Shown here: positions 1 to 6,331 of the stretch, in pieces
How positions within the stretch are numbered: position 1 is the stretch's first letter
Layout of the letters: every line of letters begins with the position of its first letter
Source: Candidatus Babeliales bacterium
GTDB lineage: Bacteria; Babelota; Babeliae; Babelales; Vermiphilaceae
NCBI GenBank assembly: GCA_020053845.1
Contig: JAGVMI010000037.1
Location: forward strand, 1 to 6,669
Reading direction: 5' to 3'
Length of the DNA: 6,669 nucleotides
The notes under the pieces: model-generated
Seen by the model: only the letters and a program-made list of their open reading frames with translations
Told to the model about the DNA's origin: nothing
The model's database searches: none
Position numbers and translations under genes: made by a program

Positions 1-11
1 ATCACCCCTCC
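1..11 (-). promoter_or_regulatory. Strong Shine-Dalgarno sequence for a gene beginning left of the window
   Basis: Read on the minus strand these bases are GGAGGGGTGAT, close to the full anti-Shine-Dalgarno complement. They lie 18 to 28 bases past the stop codon of the J-domain gene and point out of the window. The simplest reading is that a further gene of the same minus-strand operon starts within a few bases beyond position 1. The start codon itself cannot be seen. Confidence 0.6.
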
Positions 12-29
12 GATTATAACAAGATACGA

Positions 30-479
30 TTATGATTCTGATTTATTTTGAGCATTTTGCATCTGAACCTGCAGTTCGTCAACTATGCCCAAGGGCAGCG
101 CGCCAAAGCATGTCATAAGATGGTTCAAAACTGTGTAGAGAATAGTGGGAGGCGCAAAGCTCATAAGAGAATCTCCTATACTATGGCCCCACTGACGAGG
201 GCACCGATAGAGCTCTCGTTTTATTGGATCGTTCAGCAGTGAGTAGCTACAGGTGAGTTGCTGTGTCTTGCTTGTAGCCTCGGGATCATTATTCTTATCT
301 GGATGCGTGGCTCGCACTTCTTTGAGGAAGGCTTGCTTGATTTCTTGAGGTGTTGAAGTGTGTGATAGCTTAAGCACACGAAAAGCACATTGCTCTTCTG
401 ATGACTGGTGCGCGAGAGCATGTACTCCCGCGCTCAGTATACTCACTACAAGGCTTATTGTTATACAACGATATATCAT
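30..479 (-). CDS. Exported or membrane-anchored J-domain (DnaJ-like) protein
   Basis: The 149-residue protein has a J-domain at about residues 30-92. Helix II ends in the invariant loop H59-P60-D61, which in this family stimulates the ATPase of an Hsp70 (DnaK) partner. A typical helix III with the pattern SYSLLNDPIKRELYR follows. The G/F-rich, zinc-finger and C-terminal substrate domains of full DnaJ are absent, so this is a minimal J-protein. Residues 1-23 look like a Sec signal peptide: an Arg at position 4, a hydrophobic core, then ALA before H24. They could instead be an uncleaved anchor. A second hydrophobic stretch at about 106-133 may be membrane-associated. The ATG lies three bases after the stop codon of the upstream protease gene and has no good ribosome binding site of its own, which suggests translational coupling. 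An export signal on a J-protein is odd because DnaK is normally cytoplasmic. If both hydrophobic stretches span the membrane, the J-domain would lie outside the cytoplasm. J-domain identity is firm; location and client are inference. Confidence 0.88.
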   Translation of the reverse strand: MIYRCITISLVVSILSAGVHALAHQSSEEQCAFRVLKLSHTSTPQEIKQAFLKEVRATHPDKNNDPEATSKTQQLTCSYSLLNDPIKRELYRCPRQWGHSIGDSLMSFAPPTILYTVLNHLMTCFGALPLGIVDELQVQMQNAQNKSES

Positions 480-482
480 ACG

Positions 483-3400
483 CTACTCGCTGTATGGAGC
501 ATTTTCATTGCGCAATTGATTGAAAAATGCTCGTGCTACAATACATATGCCAAGGATAGCAGTCAGAGCATACACTATGCTCAGTGAGCCGCCCAATACA
601 ACTTGGTTGCACAGTTGCATGATGCAATACGTAGCCACCATTACGGGTACCACTGCAAGTTCAAAGCGCATAATAGTGATAAACCCTATGAGTTCGATAA
701 TGCCAAGCCCGGTTCCTCCCAGTGCTATAAACCACCAAAAGTATGGATGCAAAACACCGCATGCAATCACGCTACCCATAGGAAACAATAACATGCCTAA
801 TGCGCGGCGGGTGCGCCACTGATTGGTAACATAGAGAATGAAAGAGTACCACATGAGTGTGCCAATAGTCATAAATACATACGAGCTGATTATTTTATAC
901 CACCACCACACAGGTGCACTAAAAAATCCTAGATAATCTTGCTCTGCATGAAGGGCGAATGGAGAAGATATATAATGTATGATTAGTGACTGACATCCTG
1001 CAAGCAGTGCGCCAATAGCGATGCCTGAAAGAATTGATACACGTCGAGTAAATGCAGTGCCATACATGCGCAGGGTAACTACAAAGCCCATGAAAAGTGC
1101 AAATATCGCTGCGAAAATAATTGATCCTATAACCCTAAATGCAAGCACGCGCCCAAGTTGTTGCACCAGTGGCTGTGTGGTATTCACCATAAAATAGAGT
1201 GCAGGAGTGCCATTGATCGCATTAATGATAAGAAAAATGAGTGCCCCTACAAACGATATAATAACAACACGCCAGGGGATAGCATTAGTCATGAGATAAT
1301 AGAGTGCTCTACCGATCACTCCCACAAAAATCAAGCCCAGTAATGCATAGCATATAAGTGCGATCATCGATGAAACGAGGTCGCGCATAGCTTGAGCGCG
1401 TATCCATTCCTGAGGCACATACACAAACCGCAGTGAATCAAGTACCGCGTCGCCGCCAATAGAGATCTGTATGCGTGCCTGACCTTCATTGAGCGGATAG
1501 TTTTGCGGGTCAGAGAATACAAACACCCAATCAGTACGCGCAGGGCGTTTAACGCTTTGTGCGGATACTTCTTTGAGCGTTGCGGGATCAAGCCCAAACT
1601 GTGTGCGTACATAATCGTGTGCAAGCGCACGAGCAGCTTCTAGATTCAAAGACGCGCCTGGGCGTGATTCAGGTAAGCTGTGGAATATACGATACACAGT
1701 GCCAGCACTGTCGGTCATAGTCTGCCACTCTTCAGCACGCTCAACTATATCGCCTGATAAGCGCATGGCGCGTGTGATGTGCGTGGCTGGTTGCAAATAC
1801 TTGCCTATCAATTGGCGATATGCATTCTTACCTCCATACTGCCACACAAAGCGATGATCCATACCGGCATGTGTTTTAGGAGCGATGCTTGCTTGCTGTG
1901 TCCATGTATCATCAAGCGTAACGCCTTTGTCTGCAAGTGTGCGTTGTGCATGAGCAAGTGATTCACTTCTGCTCATGGTGAGTGCGGGTGCATCAGGAAC
2001 AAATTGCGTAGATCCGAAATACAATGCGCATCCAACTACAATCATGATAAATGATGCATACACGCGTTTGCGTTCATTAAATACAGTAGGTTGAGTAACG
2101 GGTGGCGTGTGTAATGCTTCAGGTATGAACGTCTCTGCAGGTGGCTGCCAGGCGCTATTGTAACTTTCAGGGCGTGCTTCGTGCCATTGTCTATTGCGTA
2201 ATCGTGCACGCAATACAATCAGTAATGGGATAGATGCAATGGCAAGCACTGCGGCTTGCTGGAGCATGCTGCCGGGTGCAGATGATACAAAAAGTGGCAA
2301 TGACATGAGCAACAGATCGAATGTAACGTGCCATATAATGGTAGTCAGCAACCCAAAGTAAAGATACAGGCCACCAAAAAAGAGCGATGGAACGAATAGT
2401 TCCACAAGGCGTGCATATGCAGGCATCATTGGATAGTTGGCGTGTGCGGCGCTGAAAATAAGTGCTTGTACAATAAGCGCGATGCCAATCATGAAGCGTT
2501 CACGGTTAAGATATCTGCCAATAAGCGCTGCGCCTGCAAGCGGTATTGCACGAAACAGACACTCTTCGTAAAATCCAGCAAAAAGTGCTGTAGCCGCTGG
2601 TCCTATCCATGGCACATAGGTAGCAAGTATATTCGGATCAAATAATGTCTCTGAAGGTACCCACCAGCCAAGATACCGCGTAGCAAGCGCATAAAAAGCG
2701 ATAGCAAATCCAAGATCAATAAGGCACATAAGGTAACCGCCTAATGTGCGGCCCAGTACTTGGTATGTTGATGCATTCTTGGTAGACCAGACATGCCACA
2801 ACTGCAAGTGATTGCCAAATGCTTTGCGCGTTAAGCTTTCAGCAACGGCAAATATGAGAGCAATCGAGACAATACCGAAAGCGAACGTCAGCAGTATATT
2901 AATACCATACTGCAGCAAAAATCCTGACGTAGATATGGACGTACTATAGTTCATCCACGAAAGTGGCAATTCGTTGAGTGATTTGAGCGCGAGGCCGCAG
3001 GAAACAAATGCACCCCAATATACAGCTTGGCGCCATAAGGTATAGCGCTTGCGTGTAAGTATGAAAAGGCCTATAGCACAGCCGCCGATAAAGTAGAGTA
3101 TGAACGCAAAAAACCATGCTACGGTATATATTGTTTGATTGAGTGAGCGCATCTGCTCGTAGCGGCGATAGAATGCTTCTGGAAGATGCATGAGATAGTT
3201 GATGCCACTCAGGCGATCGCCACTGAGAGTGAGTTGTACGCGATATTTTCCATCTCCCGCACTTACATCAGGGCGCTCATAGACAAACATGTGATCAATG
3301 CGTCCGCTGAGTTTTGCTTCCTGTGAAGATTCGATAAAAGTGTATTGCTCAAGCGGCACATGCCACAACGTAGTCGCTTGTTGTTCGGCAATCTCACGTG

Positions 3401-3842
3401 CCTGCGCAGCAGGGAGTGCAGCTCCGGCTACTGTTTCAGGAACAGTGTGCGCAAATCCGTACGATTCGCCTCGCGGTGTAAATCTGAGCAATACTTCATT
3501 CTGCTCAAACTCTTTAAAGCGCCGCACTATCCATGTGTAAGGTTCATACGTGTGTGATTCGATCATGGCAACAAGCGCTTGCTTGCCGCCCCCCTCAAGC
3601 TCTACAAAAGTTTTTGCAATGGTATCAGTATGAAACGTAGTCGCCTGTTGTGCTCCGTCGGGCCCCAGGGTAAACTCACGAGCAAGTTTTTCCGCCTGCG
3701 CGTTTATCTGTTCGCGATCTGCAGTAATAGTTACATGCAAAAGAGAAAACGCGAGGGGGAAGTAACGATAGGCAGCAAGAGCACATGCAAGAGCAAGGGT
3801 AACACTTGCAGCCCAAAAAAGAGGGGAACGCAAAACACGCAT
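483..3842 (-). CDS. Giant CPBP-family (CAAX protease-like) intramembrane metalloprotease with duplicated ectodomain
   Basis: This 1119-residue polytopic membrane protein carries all three motifs of the CPBP/Abi family of intramembrane glutamic/metallo endopeptidases: EExxxR at E426-E427 to R431 (YEECLFR), FxxxH at F463 to H467, and HxxxD at H505 to D509, where N is more usual. The layout is as follows: anchor helix 8-34; extracytoplasmic domain about 36-236; membrane block about 238-545 holding the active site; polar loop 546-593; anchor helix 594-612; second extracytoplasmic domain about 613-818; second membrane block about 820-1106. The two ectodomains resemble each other, so the gene looks like a tandem duplication in which only the first half kept catalysis. 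Typical CPBP proteins are about 200-350 residues, so this is exceptionally long, although large CPBP proteins with such ectodomains occur in other phyla. The start is supported by GGAG eight bases upstream and a positively charged N-terminus (MRVLR). Substrate unknown; possibilities are signal processing, lipoprotein or peptide maturation. It leads the operon with the J-domain gene. Confidence 0.87.
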   Translation of the reverse strand: MRVLRSPLFWAASVTLALACALAAYRYFPLAFSLLHVTITADREQINAQAEKLAREFTLGPDGAQQATTFHTDTIAKTFVELEGGGKQALVAMIESHTYEPYTWIVRRFKEFEQNEVLLRFTPRGESYGFAHTVPETVAGAALPAAQAREIAEQQATTLWHVPLEQYTFIESSQEAKLSGRIDHMFVYERPDVSAGDGKYRVQLTLSGDRLSGINYLMHLPEAFYRRYEQMRSLNQTIYTVAWFFAFILYFIGGCAIGLFILTRKRYTLWRQAVYWGAFVSCGLALKSLNELPLSWMNYSTSISTSGFLLQYGINILLTFAFGIVSIALIFAVAESLTRKAFGNHLQLWHVWSTKNASTYQVLGRTLGGYLMCLIDLGFAIAFYALATRYLGWWVPSETLFDPNILATYVPWIGPAATALFAGFYEECLFRAIPLAGAALIGRYLNRERFMIGIALIVQALIFSAAHANYPMMPAYARLVELFVPSLFFGGLYLYFGLLTTIIWHVTFDLLLMSLPLFVSSAPGSMLQQAAVLAIASIPLLIVLRARLRNRQWHEARPESYNSAWQPPAETFIPEALHTPPVTQPTVFNERKRVYASFIMIVVGCALYFGSTQFVPDAPALTMSRSESLAHAQRTLADKGVTLDDTWTQQASIAPKTHAGMDHRFVWQYGGKNAYRQLIGKYLQPATHITRAMRLSGDIVERAEEWQTMTDSAGTVYRIFHSLPESRPGASLNLEAARALAHDYVRTQFGLDPATLKEVSAQSVKRPARTDWVFVFSDPQNYPLNEGQARIQISIGGDAVLDSLRFVYVPQEWIRAQAMRDLVSSMIALICYALLGLIFVGVIGRALYYLMTNAIPWRVVIISFVGALIFLIINAINGTPALYFMVNTTQPLVQQLGRVLAFRVIGSIIFAAIFALFMGFVVTLRMYGTAFTRRVSILSGIAIGALLAGCQSLIIHYISSPFALHAEQDYLGFFSAPVWWWYKIISSYVFMTIGTLMWYSFILYVTNQWRTRRALGMLLFPMGSVIACGVLHPYFWWFIALGGTGLGIIELIGFITIMRFELAVVPVMVATYCIMQLCNQVVLGGSLSIVYALTAILGICIVARAFFNQLRNENAPYSE
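1389..2006 (-). repeat. Extracytoplasmic domain, copy 2, of the protease (residues about 613-818)
   Basis: This is the second soluble domain of the protease. By eye it lines up with copy 1: both have a GK-x-A segment (residues 86-89 and 671-674), an alanine-rich helix (145-158 and 732-745), a D-x-x-FV strand (183-187 and 771-775), and a closing segment of the form R-hydrophobic-Q-hydrophobic-x-hydrophobic-x-G-D followed by P-E/Q-x-x-R. The nucleotide sequences are not obviously alike, so the duplication is old. As in copy 1, two sub-modules are discernible. Confidence 0.6.
3135..3737 (-). repeat. Extracytoplasmic domain, copy 1, of the protease (residues about 36-236)
   Basis: This segment encodes the first soluble domain, between the N-terminal anchor and the catalytic membrane block. 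It appears to hold two related sub-modules. Each starts with an alanine-rich helix (about residues 43-57 and 145-160) and continues into a strand with an aromatic-rich pattern. It closes with RVQLTLSGDRLSGINYLMHLPEAF and a charged helix that leads into the membrane. The fold resembles PepSY-like regulatory or inhibitory modules, but that is an inference from pattern only. Confidence 0.6.
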
Positions 3843-3848
3843 CGTAAG

Positions 3849-3854
3849 ATCTCC
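3849..3854 (-). promoter_or_regulatory. Ribosome binding site of the protease gene
   Basis: On the minus strand these bases read GGAGAT. The GGAG core ends eight bases before the ATG at 3842, an ideal spacing. This fixes the start of the 1119-residue reading frame at its first methionine. Confidence 0.75.
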
Positions 3855-3947
3855 ACAGCAGAGTAGTCATAGAAAGTTCTCTATAAAATCCATTGTACTT
3901 AAGAAAAATAAGAGATAAAGATTTGTACTGCGCTAAAAGCAATACGC

Positions 3948-3954
3948 AAGGAAG
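3948..3954 (+). promoter_or_regulatory. Probable ribosome binding site of the first ankyrin gene
   Basis: The bases AAGGAAG precede the cluster of possible starts. Counting from AAGGA, the spacing is five bases to GTG 3958 and 14 to ATG 3967, so it favours the GTG. A weaker GAGAAG at 3960-3965 would suit ATG 3973. An out-of-frame ATG at 3956 is followed at once by TGA. Confidence 0.45.
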
Positions 3955-3957
3955 TAT

Positions 3958-6318
3958 GTGAGAAGTATGAGAATGTTAGTAATGGGCATTGTTATCGCGT
4001 GTAATAGCCCTGCGATGCTGCATGCTATGCAGCTCTGTACGCTATGCAAGTGCCCTCGGTATTATAATAATGATGCGCCATGTGATAACTCACTTATTTG
4101 CAATGCGCGCAGAGGTTTGTGGCCCAAAGTAGCAGAAATGCTGCAAAATGATGCTACTCCACCAGAAGTTGATGAAGAAGGTAGAAGCCTGCTGCATTAT
4201 TGTTTTCCTTTACAATCCGCAAGTGGAGCGCGTTTACCGCATGATGAGAGAGAAAAACCTCTCTGGTGGACAAAGCTATTGCTCAAGCACGGCGTTAAGC
4301 TTACTCGAGCTGATGTGCAAGGATGGCGCAAGCCCTGGGCGCCGGGAAGACACGTGCCCTATGGCCCTGCACACATTGCACGCATAGCATTTTATTATCC
4401 AGAACTTGTTCCTGAATGCGTGAAGCTTGGTGCGGATCCTAATGCACCTTGCAGAGCGCTTAGCCACGATCTACAGCATGATGGCGCACCGCGAGAAAAT
4501 TGCATTTTTTACTGCCTGAGCAAAATAGATAGCCATAAGCAATTTCATCATCCCGATTTTGGTACAAGCTGTCGTGAATATGGAAAAGAAGAACGTGAAA
4601 AGCGTGAGCAGCAAGCCTTAGCGGCGATTACTGCTCTGGTAAAAGCCGGGGCAAACATCAATGCTATCTGTGGTGATGCAGAGCATTCATTTACTCCTCT
4701 TACTACAGCGCTGAGCAAATCGCTTGATGATAAGCGATCATATGCTTTTATCGAAGCACTTTTAAAGCTCGGCGCGTGCCCTAATGTTAAACTTTTGCAG
4801 GGGCATACCGTATTATCGCGCTTTATAAGTAAGTTCGGAATGAATAGGGACCGTGCTGACATTATTCCTTTACTCATCAGATATAAAGGGGATATTAATG
4901 CATCGCCACAAGCAAGCCTTTATGCAGCAAGCGAAAGTTCAGGAGATCTTTTGAAACTCTTGCTCAAGCATGGGCTTCGATTTGATTCATATTCAGCACT
5001 CAAGCATGATCATACCCCGCTTGCGCAAGCTATGGCGCATGCGAATATGACGCCATTTGAAAAGATGCAGCGTGTATTATGGCTTTTGGATCTTGGAGTG
5101 CCAGCAGATGATGGATGTGCGCTCTACACAGCAGCGTGCGTAGGACTTACTGATATAGCAGGAGTATTGATTGCACGTGGTTGCTCTCCTCAATCACTTG
5201 TGAAACCTCATACGGCTTTCAGGTTCCACTACTACTTATGTATCAAAAAGCCCCAAACTGTTCATAAGCTTTTTGAAGAGTATGTGCAGGAATACGATCA
5301 TGAGCTTATCGGCAAAAAAAGATGGAAGTGCTCGATACATGAAGAAGTAGACGATGCATATTGGCAGCGCGATCGCGAAGAATTTGAACATAGAGTAAGC
5401 CGTGTGCGTACACTTTTTGAAAACGCAAGCTTCTATCAAGATCATGTGGATGAATTACGTGAAGTATACAATAAAGCGCCACGCTTTACGGAAAAGCCAG
5501 ATAATTCTTGCGCATGTCGTACAGATTGTTCTTCGCCTGAAGATTTGTGTGAGGCAGATAAAGCCGTAGCAAAGCACGTCAATAGTGTATACAGGAACCT
5601 CAGCGACTCTTCTTGGAAAGCCTGTGAGGCCATGAAATCACTGACAGGCAGTGTGTGTACTGATCCTCGTCTTACGTGTGATGTCACAAAAACTCGCGCA
5701 TATATAATTGAAGAACTTCACGATATGTCTACTGATGTGCGAATGCAGGCAATCGAATACATCAAAGCGCATCCGCTTGCCGATATATTTGTGCGGCATC
5801 CAAGAAAATACGATGAATACATTGACGTTCTAGAATACATTATTAAGCTTCCCTCTCTTTGTGCATCTAAAAAGTGTAAGCAGCTGTGCGCTCCAGGCTT
5901 ATTTGAGTATGTGATGCAATCAAAGCCAGCATCATGGGCGCCTTCGTGGCGCCATCTTGAAGCGGCGATAGATAGCGATACGTTAGGCTACAATTATCTA
6001 GCAGAGCTTGTTTCAGGGCAGAATGTGAATGCATATGGGCCGCAAGGAAAAATGCCGCTGCATATGGTACTGACCCGCAAAATAATCAATATGCAGCATG
6101 TGTGCGCATTACTACAAGCTGGAGCGGATTCTAATCTGCCCGATTTTTCTGGCGGCAATACCGCTTTGCATCATGTGCTGCTAGCAGGAGATTTTGTATT
6201 TGCGGGTAAAAACGATAGGCAAGAGCTTATTAATCTTTTGATGCAGTATGGCGCTGATAAAAACAGATGCAATATGTACGGGGAAACGCCTGAAGATATC
6301 ATGCAACGTAAAAAATAG
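3958..6318 (+). CDS. Exported ankyrin-repeat protein with cysteine-containing middle region
   Basis: The 786-residue protein begins with a signal peptide of about 23 residues (basic start, hydrophobic core, LHA before M24). Residues 44-442 hold about nine or ten divergent ankyrin repeats. Their recognisable turns are HGVKLTRADV (111-120), LGADPNA (157-163), AGANINA (230-236), LGACPNV (271-277), KGDINAS (310-316) and RGCSPQS (407-413), each after a helix of the type LLKLLLKHG. Residues about 443-660 are not ankyrin: they include a charged helical stretch (465-510) and cysteine clusters (C518, C520, C524, C531; C635, C640, C644). A second ankyrin block follows at 663-785, with AGADSNLPD and YGADKNRCN turns and GNTALHHV. 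Ankyrin repeats are protein-binding scaffolds, so a binding or effector role outside the cytoplasm is inferred. The start is uncertain: GTG at 3958 has AAGGA five bases upstream, while in-frame ATGs at 3967 and 3973 also leave a workable signal peptide. No catalytic domain was recognised. Confidence 0.85.
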   Translation: MRSMRMLVMGIVIACNSPAMLHAMQLCTLCKCPRYYNNDAPCDNSLICNARRGLWPKVAEMLQNDATPPEVDEEGRSLLHYCFPLQSASGARLPHDEREKPLWWTKLLLKHGVKLTRADVQGWRKPWAPGRHVPYGPAHIARIAFYYPELVPECVKLGADPNAPCRALSHDLQHDGAPRENCIFYCLSKIDSHKQFHHPDFGTSCREYGKEEREKREQQALAAITALVKAGANINAICGDAEHSFTPLTTALSKSLDDKRSYAFIEALLKLGACPNVKLLQGHTVLSRFISKFGMNRDRADIIPLLIRYKGDINASPQASLYAASESSGDLLKLLLKHGLRFDSYSALKHDHTPLAQAMAHANMTPFEKMQRVLWLLDLGVPADDGCALYTAACVGLTDIAGVLIARGCSPQSLVKPHTAFRFHYYLCIKKPQTVHKLFEEYVQEYDHELIGKKRWKCSIHEEVDDAYWQRDREEFEHRVSRVRTLFENASFYQDHVDELREVYNKAPRFTEKPDNSCACRTDCSSPEDLCEADKAVAKHVNSVYRNLSDSSWKACEAMKSLTGSVCTDPRLTCDVTKTRAYIIEELHDMSTDVRMQAIEYIKAHPLADIFVRHPRKYDEYIDVLEYIIKLPSLCASKKCKQLCAPGLFEYVMQSKPASWAPSWRHLEAAIDSDTLGYNYLAELVSGQNVNAYGPQGKMPLHMVLTRKIINMQHVCALLQAGADSNLPDFSGGNTALHHVLLAGDFVFAGKNDRQELINLLMQYGADKNRCNMYGETPEDIMQRKK

Positions 6319-6323
6319 GGTGA
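6319..6323 (+). promoter_or_regulatory. Ribosome binding site of the second ankyrin gene
   Basis: GGTGA, part of the extended Shine-Dalgarno sequence GGAGGTGA, begins directly after the stop codon of the first ankyrin gene and ends eight bases before ATG 6332. It favours that start over the in-frame ATG at 6323, which would overlap this site. Confidence 0.45.
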
Positions 6324-6331
6324 TGAAGAAT

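Larger units (their letters stand above)
3843..3957. promoter_or_regulatory. Divergent promoter region between the protease operon and the ankyrin genes
   Basis: This 115-base AT-rich gap separates two divergent start codons, so both promoters should lie here. On the minus strand TACAAT (3892-3897) matches five of six bases of a sigma-70 -10 box, but its -35 region is poor. On the plus strand a weak pair exists: TTGTAC (3893-3898) and GATAAA (3914-3919), separated by 15 bases. The word TTGTACT occurs at 3893-3899 and again at 3923-3929, exactly 30 bases apart. The existence of promoters here follows from the layout; the individual boxes are tentative. Confidence 0.45.

Noticed and set aside
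615..627. Perfect palindrome TTGCATGATGCAA inside the protease gene
   Set aside because: It is a short isolated palindrome within coding sequence, with no second copy seen and no reason to prefer a regulatory role over chance.
3579..3866. A 95-codon plus-strand reading frame antisense to the protease N-terminus, running into the promoter gap
   Set aside because: Its product is basic and low in structure, it has no ribosome binding site, and it overlaps the well-supported protease gene.
3676..3942. An 88-codon minus-strand frame overlapping the protease start and the promoter gap
   Set aside because: It would bury the good ribosome binding site of the protease, and its product shows no domain or coherent signal.
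4432..4446. 15-base identity with 6620-6634 as a possible mobile-element or recombination repeat
   Set aside because: It encodes the ankyrin consensus turn ADPNA in both genes, so repeat-domain homology explains it.
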